The notes under the pieces are model-generated. The model was not told the origin of the DNA, did not search any database, and worked only from the letters and a program-made list of their open reading frames with translations. 64,000 nt of DNA from Streptomyces pactum (GTDB lineage Bacteria > Actinomycetota > Actinomycetes > Streptomycetales > Streptomycetaceae): positions 496,001-560,000 of the forward strand of contig NZ_JACYXC010000001.1 in NCBI RefSeq assembly GCF_016031615.1, given 5' to 3'. The translations under genes were made by a program, and so were the position numbers. Below, piece by piece: positions 44,236 to 52,953 of this stretch. Numbering within the stretch: position 1 is the stretch's first letter; each line of letters starts with the position of its first letter.

Positions 44236-44639
44236 GCGCCCTCCTCGTGCTGCGGGATGACGTAGAACGGGAAGACCAGGTTGCGGGGGTCGTTGGCGCC
44301 GCGGATGAGGTAGCTGACGTCGATGTAGAGCACCCCGTTGTCGGCCTCGTCGAAGCGGACCGACACGTCCACCACCTCGATCCGCGGCTCCCACCGCTCC
44401 AGGGACAGCCGCACCTCGTAGGCGAGCTGTCCGGCGGTGCCGGCGTCGGCGGGCGCGAAGACGTACTCCCCCAGCGCGCAGCCGAACTCCGGGCGCATGG
44501 GCCGCTCGCCGGGCGAGGTGCCCAGCACGATCCGGATCGCCTCCTCGATCTCGCGCTCCCCGCCGACCAGGGCGATGCTGCCGGTGGCGTCGGTGCGGGG
44601 CGGGAAGGCCCAGCCGGCCCCGATGAACTGCTGCGCCAC
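44232..44639 (-). CDS. CIS gp25-like baseplate protein
   Basis: The 135-residue product has the GPW/gp25 pattern: QQFIGAGWAFPPRTDATGSI, EREIEEAIRIVLGTSPGERP and MRPEFGCALGEYVFAPADAG. In T4-like and CIS baseplates gp25 starts sheath assembly around the tube. Of two adjacent GTG codons, that at 44639 is chosen because GGAGG is six bases away; GTG 44645 abuts the ribosome site. It overlaps the next gene (ATGA). Confidence 0.93.
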   Translation of the reverse strand: MAQQFIGAGWAFPPRTDATGSIALVGGEREIEEAIRIVLGTSPGERPMRPEFGCALGEYVFAPADAGTAGQLAYEVRLSLERWEPRIEVVDVSVRFDEADNGVLYIDVSYLIRGANDPRNLVFPFYVIPQHEEGA

Positions 44640-44641
44640 GG

Positions 44642-44915
44642 TCACCCTCCGATCAGGACGGTCGGGTGGCCGGAGAGGATCGGCGCCCCGCACACCGCCA
44701 GGTCCCCGACCCGGGCGGCGGGCCGGCCGCCGATGCGCACCGTGGTGCTGCCGGGGGGTGCGACGGCGGACGGCGGGTGGGGGGAGGGCGGCGCAGGTGT
44801 GCGGGGTGCCCACGGTGGCGGCGGGCCGCCCGCCGATGCGCACCGTGGGCACCCCGGGTCCGCCGATCGTTCCGGGGTGCCCGGTGGGGTCACCGACCCG
44901 TGCGGCTGCTGGCAT
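44642..44915 (-). CDS. CIS PAAR-type spike tip, apparent one-base frameshift
   Basis: ATG at 44915 follows GAGGAG and reads MPAAARVGDPTGHPGTIGG, then GVPTVRIGGRPAATVGTPHT, a PAAR start. After about residue 45 the similarity moves to another frame, ending STTVRIGGRPAARVGDLAVC, GAPILSGHPTVLIGG at 44642. The shift falls at a C6 homopolymer (44779-44784 on the plus strand as GGGGGG). Removing one C gives a single 90-residue PAAR protein, and the span of 274 bases is 91 codons plus one. PAAR proteins sharpen the VgrG spike. The gene lies between VgrG and gp25 as usual. Sequence error is more likely than a broken gene. Confidence 0.8.
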
Positions 44916-45071
44916 CTGCTCCTCGCCCCTCGTCTCGTGAACCGTCCGGCCGCCCGGGCGGCCGGTGTCCGGTGGGCCGGCCGTCGGACCGGTCCCGGCT
45001 GCCGGACCCCGGCGCCGCCGACGGTCCGTACGCCGCCGCGCCCGCCGCGGGTGCTCCGCGCCGTTCCTGCG

Positions 45072-46892
45072 TCAGTTGATCTCCACCAGTCCGGCCTTGA
45101 CGCTGAGCGTCCGGCCGCCCTTCAGTTCGGTGCTGGCGGTGCCGTTGACCGACACCTGCCGTCCCTGGACCTCCACGCCGTTGCGCGCGGTCACCTTGAC
45201 CGAGTCACCGGTGAGTTCCAGGGCGCCGTTGCCGGCGTCGACGGTCACCCCGCTGCCGGCCTTCACCGACACCGTCTCCTTGGCGTCGATCTCCACGGTG
45301 CCGTCGCTGTGCACCACGATGGTGGTGCCCTTGCGGTCGAGGTCGATGGTGAGTTTGCCGCCCTCGGTGGACAGCCGGACGCCCTGGTTGCCGTCGGCCG
45401 CGTCGAGCACCTCCAGCTTCCCCTTCTTGGAGCCGAAGGCGCGTTTGTTGACCGCGCCGGTGGTGCCGTCCACCGGTTTGCCGTCGGCCGCGGCACCGCT
45501 CCGGCCGGGTTTGTCCTTCCCGTTGTAGAGGGAGGCGAGCACGTACGGGTGGTCCAGGCGGCCCTGGTCGAACCCGATGAGCACCTCGTCGCCGATCTCC
45601 GGGATGAACGACTCGCCGTCGCCGAGCCCGTTCGCCTGGGCGGTACGGGCCCAGTCGGTGGCGTACTCGTCGGACAGCCAGGGGAACCGCACCTTGACCC
45701 GGCCCAGGCCCTCCGGGTCCTTGGTGTCGGTGACGGTGCCGTTGACCAGCCCGGCGCAGCGGGCGGTCCCGCCGCCCCGCCCGGCGCCGCCGGTGGCGCC
45801 GGTGAGCCCGGACAGGGTCCGCTCCTGCTGCCCGGAGACGCTGATCCAGGTCTCGTAGCCGCGGGCGGAGTGGAACACGTGGCGGGCGGAGGTGACGGTG
45901 TAACGGCCCTCGAACGGCGCCCCGACGCCGGTGAGGGTGACCGCTCCCCCGGCGCGCACCGACGGGTTGCCGCGGATCACCGCCTCCAGTTCGCCGAAGG
46001 AGGAGGCGATCCGCTCGGCGAGCGCCTTGGCCGCCTGGTCCACCTCGGCCTGGGTGCGGTAGGCGCCGTCGGAGACCAGGTAGCCGGCCTCGCCGAACGG
46101 CTGGGCGACCTGGGCGGGGGTGATGCCCAGTTCCAGGGTGCCGGTCCGGTTCGCCGGGGCCTTGCCGATGAGCGGCTGCGCGGTGCGTACGTCCCAGCCG
46201 CGCACCTCGACGGTGGTCACCTGCTCGGCGGCCGACACCCCGGCCCGGCAGCGCAGCAGGTTGTCGCCCATCTCCAGCACCAGGGGGTTCTTGTCGGCCC
46301 GCGCGGAGGTGTCCGGCGCCCCGCTGGCGGGGGTGGGCCTGGTGATGTGCAGCTTCCCGTCGTCCACGTACGCCTGGGCCCCCGCCTCGGCCGCCAGGCC
46401 GCGGACGAACTCCCAGTCGCTGATGCCGGGCTGGGCGACGTGTTCCAGCACCGGTCCGGCCACGTCGATGGTGCCGGTCTTCAGCCCGGCGCGCCGCGCG
46501 ACCTGGGAGCAGATGTCGGCGACGGTCATGTTCTGGTAGCTGGCCACCCGCCGGCCGCGGAAGAGGCGGTAGGAGTCGTCCATGCCGCGGACCACGGTGA
46601 AGGTGCCGGTGTCGTCGATCTCCACCTCCAGGGCGGTGACGCAGCCGGTGAGCAGGGGTTCGCCGGACGTGCCGGCGCCGGCCCGGGCCATCAGCCGCAC
46701 CTTGCCGCCGACCTTGATACCGCCCTGCTGCAGCAGCACCCGGCCGGGGTCGCGGAACCGGAGCAGGAACACCCCCGGCAGGGTCCGGCTGTCGTCCACG
46801 TGGCCCTCGACGAGGGTGTTGGCCAGGGCCGCGGGCAGCGGCCGGCCCTCGATCTCCACCACCACGGACTTGGCGACGCTCTGCTGCACCAC
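45072..46892 (-). CDS. CIS spike protein, VgrG-like
   Basis: The 606-residue product has a VgrG/gpD-like N-terminal half (VVRGMDDSYRLFRGRRVASY, SDWEFVRGLAAEAGAQAYVD), an OB-fold with VTDTKDPEGLGRVKVRFPWL and WARTAQANGLGDGESFIPEI then GDEVLIGFDQGRLDHPYVL, and a C-terminal beta-helix spike made of repeated short strands (KLTIDLDRKGTTIVVHSDG to GRTLSVKAGLVEIN). It corresponds to Afp8. It forms the central spike onto which PAAR docks. The start is GTG, close behind the LysM gene. Confidence 0.95.
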   Translation of the reverse strand: MVQQSVAKSVVVEIEGRPLPAALANTLVEGHVDDSRTLPGVFLLRFRDPGRVLLQQGGIKVGGKVRLMARAGAGTSGEPLLTGCVTALEVEIDDTGTFTVVRGMDDSYRLFRGRRVASYQNMTVADICSQVARRAGLKTGTIDVAGPVLEHVAQPGISDWEFVRGLAAEAGAQAYVDDGKLHITRPTPASGAPDTSARADKNPLVLEMGDNLLRCRAGVSAAEQVTTVEVRGWDVRTAQPLIGKAPANRTGTLELGITPAQVAQPFGEAGYLVSDGAYRTQAEVDQAAKALAERIASSFGELEAVIRGNPSVRAGGAVTLTGVGAPFEGRYTVTSARHVFHSARGYETWISVSGQQERTLSGLTGATGGAGRGGGTARCAGLVNGTVTDTKDPEGLGRVKVRFPWLSDEYATDWARTAQANGLGDGESFIPEIGDEVLIGFDQGRLDHPYVLASLYNGKDKPGRSGAAADGKPVDGTTGAVNKRAFGSKKGKLEVLDAADGNQGVRLSTEGGKLTIDLDRKGTTIVVHSDGTVEIDAKETVSVKAGSGVTVDAGNGALELTGDSVKVTARNGVEVQGRQVSVNGTASTELKGGRTLSVKAGLVEIN

Positions 46893-46898
46893 GCTCCC

Positions 46899-47819
46899 TC
46901 ACCGCCCCGGGCCGAGTGCGGGACGGGCGGTGGGCGGCAGGGCGCGCGGCCCGCTGCCGGGGCCCTCGATGCCGCGGTGGGCGGGGCCGGCGTCCGGCAG
47001 CGTCCCGCGGGGCGGCCGTCCGGGCGGGGCCGCACCGGCCGGGCCGCCGGGCGCGGCGTCCCCCAGCCGTTCGATCTCGTCGAGCGCGGGCAGCAGCAGT
47101 TCCCGGCCGCCGGGCAGCCGCATCGGGTCGTCGATCCCGTTGGCCTCGGCGATCACCCGCCACACGGTGGCGTCCCCGTACTCCCGCCAGGCCAGGTGCG
47201 GCAGGGTGTCCCCGGTGCGCACCCGGTGCACCCGGCGGGCGTGCAGGGTGCCGGAGGTGGGGTTCTGACCGGGGGTCTCGCCGCTGATCTCCTCCATGGT
47301 CACCTGGCACACGGCGCGGATCGGCACCCCGGAGGTGGTGAAGAGAGTGTACTTCACCTGCACCTGGCTGACGTAGCCGGGGAAGCCGGTGAGCCCGCCC
47401 CAGTGGAACACCACCCACGGCGGCGAGGAGCGCTGCTGCTGCCGGGTCTCGCTGGTGGGCACGCAGCAGGCGAAGAGCTGCTCGACCGACTTCACCACGC
47501 TGGTGTCCTGGGTGTCGGAGGCGTCGAAGAACATCTCGACGGTGAGCTTGCTGGGCTGCGGTCCCTGGTACTCCGGCGGGCCGGCGCTCTTCGCCCCCTT
47601 GGCGTTGTTCCGCTTCCACGCCGCCGCCTTGGTGACGCTCAGCTCCTTGGGGTTGAACTGGAAGTCGATCCGGCCGCAGGGCCCGCCCGGGGTGAGGCTG
47701 CCGCCCGGCGGCGGGGTGCGCAACTCCAGGTAGGCGTGCTCCAGTTTGGGCCGCGCGCCGCCGCCACCGCCACCACCGCCGCCGGCTCCTGCCGCGCTGA
47801 ACGCCACCGGCGCGCTCAT
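46899..47819 (-). CDS. CIS LysM-domain baseplate adaptor (Afp7-like)
   Basis: The 306-residue product has an N-terminal Gly run (residues 10-21), a gp53-like core (AYLELRTPPPGGSLTPGGP, FQFNPKELSVTKAAAWKR, LTVEMFFDASDTQDTSVV) and a LysM domain near 225-275 (HRVRTGDTLPHLAWREYGD, WRVIAEANGIDDPMRLPGG). The FQFNP and FFD motifs are typical of the CIS LysM protein that links tube initiator and spike. The tail is Pro/Gly-rich. ATG at 47819 is chosen; it ends six bases before the VgrG start. Confidence 0.93.
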   Translation of the reverse strand: MSAPVAFSAAGAGGGGGGGGGARPKLEHAYLELRTPPPGGSLTPGGPCGRIDFQFNPKELSVTKAAAWKRNNAKGAKSAGPPEYQGPQPSKLTVEMFFDASDTQDTSVVKSVEQLFACCVPTSETRQQQRSSPPWVVFHWGGLTGFPGYVSQVQVKYTLFTTSGVPIRAVCQVTMEEISGETPGQNPTSGTLHARRVHRVRTGDTLPHLAWREYGDATVWRVIAEANGIDDPMRLPGGRELLLPALDEIERLGDAAPGGPAGAAPPGRPPRGTLPDAGPAHRGIEGPGSGPRALPPTARPALGPGR

Positions 47820-47884
47820 GCCGCACCGCCCTCCGCCGCTCGTCCCGGTGCCGCCACCGGGTCGTCTCCGGTCCTCGGCACCGC

Positions 47885-48346
47885 TCAGCCCTCCATCACG
47901 TAGCCGTGGTGCGCGATCTCGATGGTCTCGATCGCCACCTTGGGCGATTCGGGGTTGAAGGTGGGGCCGGTCCAGCGCACCGGCACCACCTCCAGCAGCC
48001 CCCACTGGGCGACCTTCTGGCCGTCACCGGTGCGCGCCTCGATGTGCGCGGTCTTCCTGCTGAAGCCGGTGGTCATGCTGGCGAACCACCGGGCCACCTT
48101 CTCGGTCTCCCGGGTCAGGGGCCGGGACAGCTTCACGTTCGGGTACTTCAGCCGGGTGGGCAGCTGCCACAGGTGGCTGTTGTTGCCGCCCTCCTCGCGC
48201 TGTTCCAGCACCACTTCGCAGCCCAGCCCCTCACAGGTGTTGAACGAGCCGAGCTCGATGCCGTCGATGGTGACGACGAAGCAGACGCTGACCGCCGGGT
48301 CCTCCAGTGCGGGCACGGCCTGTCCCCTCTCTCGCCGCTCGTTCAC
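47885..48346 (-). CDS. CIS tube protein 2 (gp19-like, Afp5-type)
   Basis: The 153-residue product has the T4 gp19/CIS tube pattern: VCFVVTIDGIELGSFNTCEG, LGCEVVLEQREEGGNNSHLW, KYPNVKLSRPLTRETEKVA and FNPESPKVAIETIEIAHHG. It is the second tube-type gene in the operon and next to the LysM adaptor, so it is probably the tube-initiation subunit rather than the bulk tube. The spacer upstream (48347-48470) contains a GGTGCGGTGCG simple repeat. Confidence 0.93.
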   Translation of the reverse strand: MNERRERGQAVPALEDPAVSVCFVVTIDGIELGSFNTCEGLGCEVVLEQREEGGNNSHLWQLPTRLKYPNVKLSRPLTRETEKVARWFASMTTGFSRKTAHIEARTGDGQKVAQWGLLEVVPVRWTGPTFNPESPKVAIETIEIAHHGYVMEG

Positions 48347-48470
48347 GTCCGAGCGTCGTTCCCTGTGGTGCCGGTTGTGGTGCGGTGGGTGCGGTGCGGT
48401 GGTGCGGGTGTGGTGCTGCGGTGCGGTGGTGCGGGTGCGGTGCTGCGGGTGCGGTGCGGGCCGGCCGGGG

Positions 48471-51400
48471 TCAGTGCCGGGTGTCGATCAGGAAGCCCGC
48501 CCGTTCCCGCTCCAGCCGCAGATCCGCCTTGAGCATGCGGCTGAGCGGCGGATAGAGCGCGCGGACGAGTTCGTCGGTCACGGCCGGTGCCCCGCCCTTG
48601 CCGCCGGGGCCCTTCCCGCCCCCGGCCTGCCCGGACTCCGGGGCGGTCCCGCCGCCGTCGCCCTCGGCGCCCGCCGACTCCGGTGCCGCGTCCGGTGCCA
48701 CATCGGGGCCGGGAGCGGGCTCCGGTGCCGGTTCGCCCGGCGCGTCGGGCGGGGGCCCGCCCGCCGGTCCCCCGGCGTCCGCGTCCCGCTGGACCGCGGC
48801 CGGGGCTCCGGGTGGGGGCCGGAATACCACCGAACCGTCGGCCAGACGCTGCGCCACCCCCGCCGCGACGGCCACCGCCCCGGCGTCGATCACCCCCGGT
48901 ACGGAACCCGGCCCCGCCACCGCACGGGGAACCGCGGCCGGGCCGAGGGTCGCCGGTGCCGCCGACGCCGAGGGCCCGGGCGGTACGGCTGCGGACGCCG
49001 ACCGACCGGATGCCGGGAAAGCGGTGCGCTGGAGCGGGACCGGAGCCCCCGGGCCCAGCGGGACGGCGGCGGCCGGGACTCCCGCAGGGGCGGGGAAGGG
49101 ACCGGCCGCGACGCCGGTGTCCCGGACGGCGGCCGGTGCGGCCGAGCGCTGCACCACCTGGCCCGCCGCACCGGACACGCCGGGCGCCGGGTGCGGGGGC
49201 GCCCCCGGGCCCGGACCGGGTGCGGGTGTCCGGCCCGGGCCCGGCGGGGCCACGGACCGCTGGACGGCGTCCCGGTCGGCTACGGAGCCGGCTTCGGGGG
49301 CCGTCGTCGTGGACCACCTGACCGGTACGACCGGAGACTCGGACGTGAACCGGCCCGACGGCCCGTCCTGCGGCGGGCGCGCCCCGGAGTACAGCGGGAC
49401 CGAGCGCTGGGCGACCAGGGGCACGACCGGCGCGGTGACGCCGGCGGAGCCCGAGCGGCCGGGGCCCGGGCCGGCGGCGGGTGTGCCGTCGGAGCGCAGC
49501 GGCTGCACCGGCACCGGGGCCGACCGGGACGGGCCGCCCGCCGGTGCGCGGGGCGTCGTGGAGCCGGGCGGCTGCGGGGCGCCGCCGGTTTCGGGCAGCC
49601 GCTGCGCCACCGGCGCCGGCCGCGGTGCCTCGGGGCCCGTCGGTCCGCCGGGGGACTCCACCGCGGTGTGCGGCGTGAGCGGGTCGTCCCCGAGCAGCGG
49701 CCGCTCTCCCCCGTCCGTACCGGTGTCAGATTCTGGGCCGCTGTCCGGGCCCGTGGGGGTGTCCGGTCCCGTCCCCGCGTCCGGGCCCGGCTCCGGAACC
49801 ATCGCCGGTGCCGCGCCGGTACCCGGCTCCGAACCCGCGTCCGGTGGCGCGGCGGTGGGCGGGACGCCGGGCGGGTCCCCGGTGTCGGAAGGCCACCGCT
49901 GCGCCACCGGCGCCGGTACGTCCGGCCCCCGGCCGCCGCCGGGCACGGTCACATCAGGACCCCGGCCGCTGTCGGGCACGGCGAGGTCAGCGCCTCGAGG
50001 GGCGTCCGGCGCGGGGAAGTACCGCGTCCCCGGTCCGGTGGCCGCCGCGGGGGTGCGCTGGGCGGTGGGCGGCAGGGCGGTCAGCGGTTCACCCAGCCCG
50101 AGGAGGGGCCGGCGGGAGTGTCGGGGGCCGGGGTGACCGTCCCCTCCGGGCGGCTCCACGCTCCGCTGTACCGGCTCCGGCCCGTCCGGGTCCACCGGCT
50201 GCCACGCCGGAGGGCCGGGGTCCGCCGGCGTGGGTGCCGGGCCGGCCGTTCCCACCGGCTCGGGTGCCGAGCTCGTCGGGTCCGCCGGCTGCCGCGTCGG
50301 TGCCGGTCCGCCGCCGGGCTCGGTGGACCGCTGCACCGGGACCGGTCCCCCACCTCCGGGATCCAACCTCCGCTGTACGGGCGGCTGTTCCGCCGGACCG
50401 GTGTCCGTGAACCGCCGCGCCGGGCCGGAACCGTGCCCGGCCGGGGCCGGACGTGCGGGTCCCGGGCCGGGGCCGTCCGGGTCCGCCGTCCGCTGCACCG
50501 TGCCCCGTTCCGGGCGGCCGGTGTCCGCCGTCCGCTGCACCGGCGCCGCCGGCCGGCCCGGCGCCGCGCGTTCCGGCGGCACCGGAGCCCGGTCCCCCGT
50601 CTCGGCCCACCGCACCGGCGGCGGTACCGGACCGGACGGACCGGCACCCGTCCCGCCGGCGGCATCCGGCAGCGGACCGTCCGTGTCCAGCACCCGCTGG
50701 AGCGGGACGGCGATCGGCCGCACCTCCTCGGCGGCGGACGTTTCGGGCATCGCCTCCACCCCGGCGGCGGAGGGCACCGGCCCGGCCCCGGAGGCGGTCG
50801 GCTCCGCGCCCTCGGTGGCAGGCTCCGGGCCGGCCGGAACGGGCTCCGGGCCGGCCGCGTCGGGCCCCTGTCCGGCCGGGGCCGGCGGCAGGAGGTCCGG
50901 TGCCGTCCGGTCCGGCGGCGGGCCGTCCTCCGGAACCGGCCGCTCCCACACAGCCGGGGGGGCCGGAGTCCGCGGCCCGGGGTCCGGCGCCGCCGGGGCG
51001 GAGCCGGCGTCGGCGAGCCGCTGCGCCACCGGAGCCGGATCGGTGGCCACAGGGTCCGCGCCGGTCCCGGCGGGGTCGAGGGTCCGCTGGACCACCTGGT
51101 GGCCGGTGAGGGGGCCGGTCGGGCCGGAAGCCGGCACGTCCCCGTCCGCGCCCGGGCCGTCCCCGGACGTGGGCGGCGGAGCGGCGGGCGGGTCCAGCAG
51201 GCCGGTCACCGGCAGGTGGTGGAGGGCCGACGGCGGTGTCTCCGGCCGCGGGGCCGCCACCAGCGAGGGGCTTGCGGTCCGCTGCACCGCCACCGGAGCG
51301 CCCGATCGCGTACCGCCCCGGGGCCATACCGCGGTCAGCTGCCGCTCGGCCGCCGCGGTGCCGTCCGCCTGCCGACTCACCGTCGGACCCGGGCCGGCGG

Positions 51401-51758
51401 CCGGGCCGTTGTCCGGGCCGTCGGTCCGCCGGCCCGCCGCGGGGTCCGGGTCCGGGTCGGCCGTGCTGAGCAGGCCGTGCACCAGGCCGGACGGCGCCTG
51501 CGGGCTGACCAGGTGGCCGAGCGGGCGGTGGAAGCTGGAGTCCTGCCAGGCGCTGAGCGACCCCCGGAAGCCGTCGGGGTCGGTGAGCAGCGGGGCGCCC
51601 GGTACCGCTCGCTGCACCGGGGGCAGTTCCCGCCAGGCGGGCGCGGCCGGCCGGGCGGGTGCCGGGGCCGGCTCGGCGGGCGGGGGGCCGGCGGACGGCG
51701 CGGGGGCGTCGGCCGCGGCGGCCCGGCGACCGCCGCTCAGCCAGGACAGCAATCCCAT
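48471..51758 (-). CDS. Large disordered CIS protein with repeated [VAL]QR motifs
   Basis: The 1095-residue product begins MGLLSWLSGGRRAAAADAP and is dominated by Pro, Ala, Gly and Asp. Nineteen copies of [V/A/L]QR, mostly followed by S/T/L and a few residues then D/P (PPVQRAVPG, VAVQRTASP, APVQRTADT, DAVQRSVAP, GVAQRLADG), are spaced through it, plus VRW variants. Two conserved-looking ordered parts remain: LLTDPDGFRGSLSAWQDSSF (about 57-76) and the C terminus DELVRALYPPLSRMLKADL, RLERERAGFLIDTRH. Similar proteins occur at this position in Streptomyces CIS loci; the function is not established. The QR motifs may be docking sites or cleavage sites. Start ATG 51758. Confidence 0.85.
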   Translation of the reverse strand: MGLLSWLSGGRRAAAADAPAPSAGPPPAEPAPAPARPAAPAWRELPPVQRAVPGAPLLTDPDGFRGSLSAWQDSSFHRPLGHLVSPQAPSGLVHGLLSTADPDPDPAAGRRTDGPDNGPAAGPGPTVSRQADGTAAAERQLTAVWPRGGTRSGAPVAVQRTASPSLVAAPRPETPPSALHHLPVTGLLDPPAAPPPTSGDGPGADGDVPASGPTGPLTGHQVVQRTLDPAGTGADPVATDPAPVAQRLADAGSAPAAPDPGPRTPAPPAVWERPVPEDGPPPDRTAPDLLPPAPAGQGPDAAGPEPVPAGPEPATEGAEPTASGAGPVPSAAGVEAMPETSAAEEVRPIAVPLQRVLDTDGPLPDAAGGTGAGPSGPVPPPVRWAETGDRAPVPPERAAPGRPAAPVQRTADTGRPERGTVQRTADPDGPGPGPARPAPAGHGSGPARRFTDTGPAEQPPVQRRLDPGGGGPVPVQRSTEPGGGPAPTRQPADPTSSAPEPVGTAGPAPTPADPGPPAWQPVDPDGPEPVQRSVEPPGGDGHPGPRHSRRPLLGLGEPLTALPPTAQRTPAAATGPGTRYFPAPDAPRGADLAVPDSGRGPDVTVPGGGRGPDVPAPVAQRWPSDTGDPPGVPPTAAPPDAGSEPGTGAAPAMVPEPGPDAGTGPDTPTGPDSGPESDTGTDGGERPLLGDDPLTPHTAVESPGGPTGPEAPRPAPVAQRLPETGGAPQPPGSTTPRAPAGGPSRSAPVPVQPLRSDGTPAAGPGPGRSGSAGVTAPVVPLVAQRSVPLYSGARPPQDGPSGRFTSESPVVPVRWSTTTAPEAGSVADRDAVQRSVAPPGPGRTPAPGPGPGAPPHPAPGVSGAAGQVVQRSAAPAAVRDTGVAAGPFPAPAGVPAAAVPLGPGAPVPLQRTAFPASGRSASAAVPPGPSASAAPATLGPAAVPRAVAGPGSVPGVIDAGAVAVAAGVAQRLADGSVVFRPPPGAPAAVQRDADAGGPAGGPPPDAPGEPAPEPAPGPDVAPDAAPESAGAEGDGGGTAPESGQAGGGKGPGGKGGAPAVTDELVRALYPPLSRMLKADLRLERERAGFLIDTRH

Positions 51759-51845
51759 CGGTGCTCCGTTTCCCCCTCGTCCGGGCCGCCGCCACCCGGC
51801 GCCCCACCGTGCGGCCCGTCCCGCGGTGGCCGCCCGGCCGCCGTC

Positions 51846-51989
51846 TCAGCCGCGGCTGAGCCGCGCTATCTGGTCCACGTACCGGAGCCGGTCCGCGTGC
51901 TCCAGGTCGAGGATCTGGTCGAGCGACCAGTGGAAGTGGTAGGCCAGGTACGCGACTTCCTCGTGGATCCGGTCCGCCGCGTACGTCAC
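51846..51989 (-). CDS. DUF6760-type small CIS protein (47 aa)
   Basis: GTG at 51989 overlaps the upstream gene stop (GTGA), with GGGGGAA as ribosome site. The 47-residue product begins MTYAADRIHEEVAYLAYHFH, continues WSLDQILDLEHADRLRYVDQ and ends in a short basic tail. It is helical and matches the DUF6760 family seen only in CIS loci at this place, just after the tail-assembly-like gene. Role is unknown; position suggests a tail chaperone-like function. Confidence 0.85.
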   Translation of the reverse strand: MTYAADRIHEEVAYLAYHFHWSLDQILDLEHADRLRYVDQIARLSRG

Positions 51990-52450
51990 GATTCCCCCAG
52001 GCGACCACCGCCGGCGAGGTCCACCGCAAAGTTCTCCTGGCAGGAGGGGCAGGTGACGGCGGCCCGGGTGTGCCCCTCGGCGTTGATCCGGCGGTAGAAG
52101 TCCTGGAGGAACGCCAGGTCCGAGGCGAACAGGTCCTCCACGATGCCCGGATGGACGTCCTCGATGGTGCCCAGCCGGGTCAGGACCCGGGCGATGAGCA
52201 CCACCGACAGGTAGGCGGAGTTCTCCCGGACCCGGTCGTCGCGGAGCGGGATCAGCTCGTCCCGGGCGGTCGCCAGCCGCATCACCCCGGTCCGGTGCAC
52301 GGTGCCCGACTCGTCGACGTACCCGCGCGGCAGCTCGAACGGGAACTCGGTGACCAGGCGCTGCGCGTGCTCCACCCGCGCGGGTGCCGCGGCGGGCGGA
52401 GCGGCGCTCTCCTGGAGCGGTGGGGGCGCCGGAAAGCCTCGGCGCATCAC
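51986..52450 (-). CDS. CIS tail-assembly-type protein with C-terminal CxxC
   Basis: The 154-residue product has a Pro/Ala-rich start (about 1-30), FPFELPRGYVDESGTVHRTG and VMRLATARDELIPLRDDRVR (both common to this CIS family), a helical part with VLIARVLTRLGTIEDVHPGI, and a C-terminal AAVTCPSCQENFAVDLAGG whose CxxC could bind zinc. It sits between tube and DUF6760 and overlaps both genes. It probably helps tube or sheath assembly; this is inferred from position. Confidence 0.85.
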   Translation of the reverse strand: MMRRGFPAPPPLQESAAPPAAAPARVEHAQRLVTEFPFELPRGYVDESGTVHRTGVMRLATARDELIPLRDDRVRENSAYLSVVLIARVLTRLGTIEDVHPGIVEDLFASDLAFLQDFYRRINAEGHTRAAVTCPSCQENFAVDLAGGGRLGES

Positions 52451-52890
52451 TCGACTTCCATGCTCTCGTACGTGATCACCAGTTTCTCGGTGAGCACCGA
52501 GGTGTCACCGGCCTTGAGGGTGCTGATCTCCAGCGACTTGGGCCAGGCGTTGACCAGCTTGTACCGCTTGATCGGGATGCCCTCGTAGTCGTAGACGATG
52601 ATCGAGCCGTTGCGGCGGGCGGAGGACATCCGGCCGAACCGGGAGTCGGTGATCCAGCTCTCGAAGCTGTTGTCCTCGGTGAGGCCCCGGGTCAGGGTCA
52701 CCTCGCCGGCCTTGGGCCGGCCCGGCAGCTTCTTGATCGCGTACTTGCCGTCGGCGGTGTTCTGCTTCAGCTCGATGACGTCCTGCTCCATCTTCAGGCC
52801 GGTGACCTCGGTGATCTGCCGGATGAGCACGGCGTCGATCTCCAGGCCGAAGGAGTGGCCTACGGAGCTGTCGAGATCGGGGAGCGGCAT
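52447..52890 (-). CDS. CIS inner tube protein (gp19-like, Afp1-type)
   Basis: The 147-residue product matches the bulk tube subunit: HSFGLEIDAVLIRQITEVTG, LKMEQDVIELKQNTADGKY, LPGRPKAGEVTLTRGLTEDN and a closing VLTEKLVITYESMEVE. It directly follows the sheath gene, as in other CIS loci. The tube carries cargo inside or at its end. Start ATG 52890; the stop overlaps the next start. Confidence 0.95.
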   Translation of the reverse strand: MPLPDLDSSVGHSFGLEIDAVLIRQITEVTGLKMEQDVIELKQNTADGKYAIKKLPGRPKAGEVTLTRGLTEDNSFESWITDSRFGRMSSARRNGSIIVYDYEGIPIKRYKLVNAWPKSLEISTLKAGDTSVLTEKLVITYESMEVE

Positions 52891-52953
52891 GCCAGCCTCC
52901 TAGGAATGGTCCGGTAGTGCGTCGGCGGTTCGGGCGCGGGTCCGGGGGGCGAA

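Noticed and set aside
48361..48470. GGTGCGGTGCG repeats as a regulatory array
   Set aside because: This is a short low-complexity run between two leftward CIS genes with no regular unit; probably a simple-sequence spacer.
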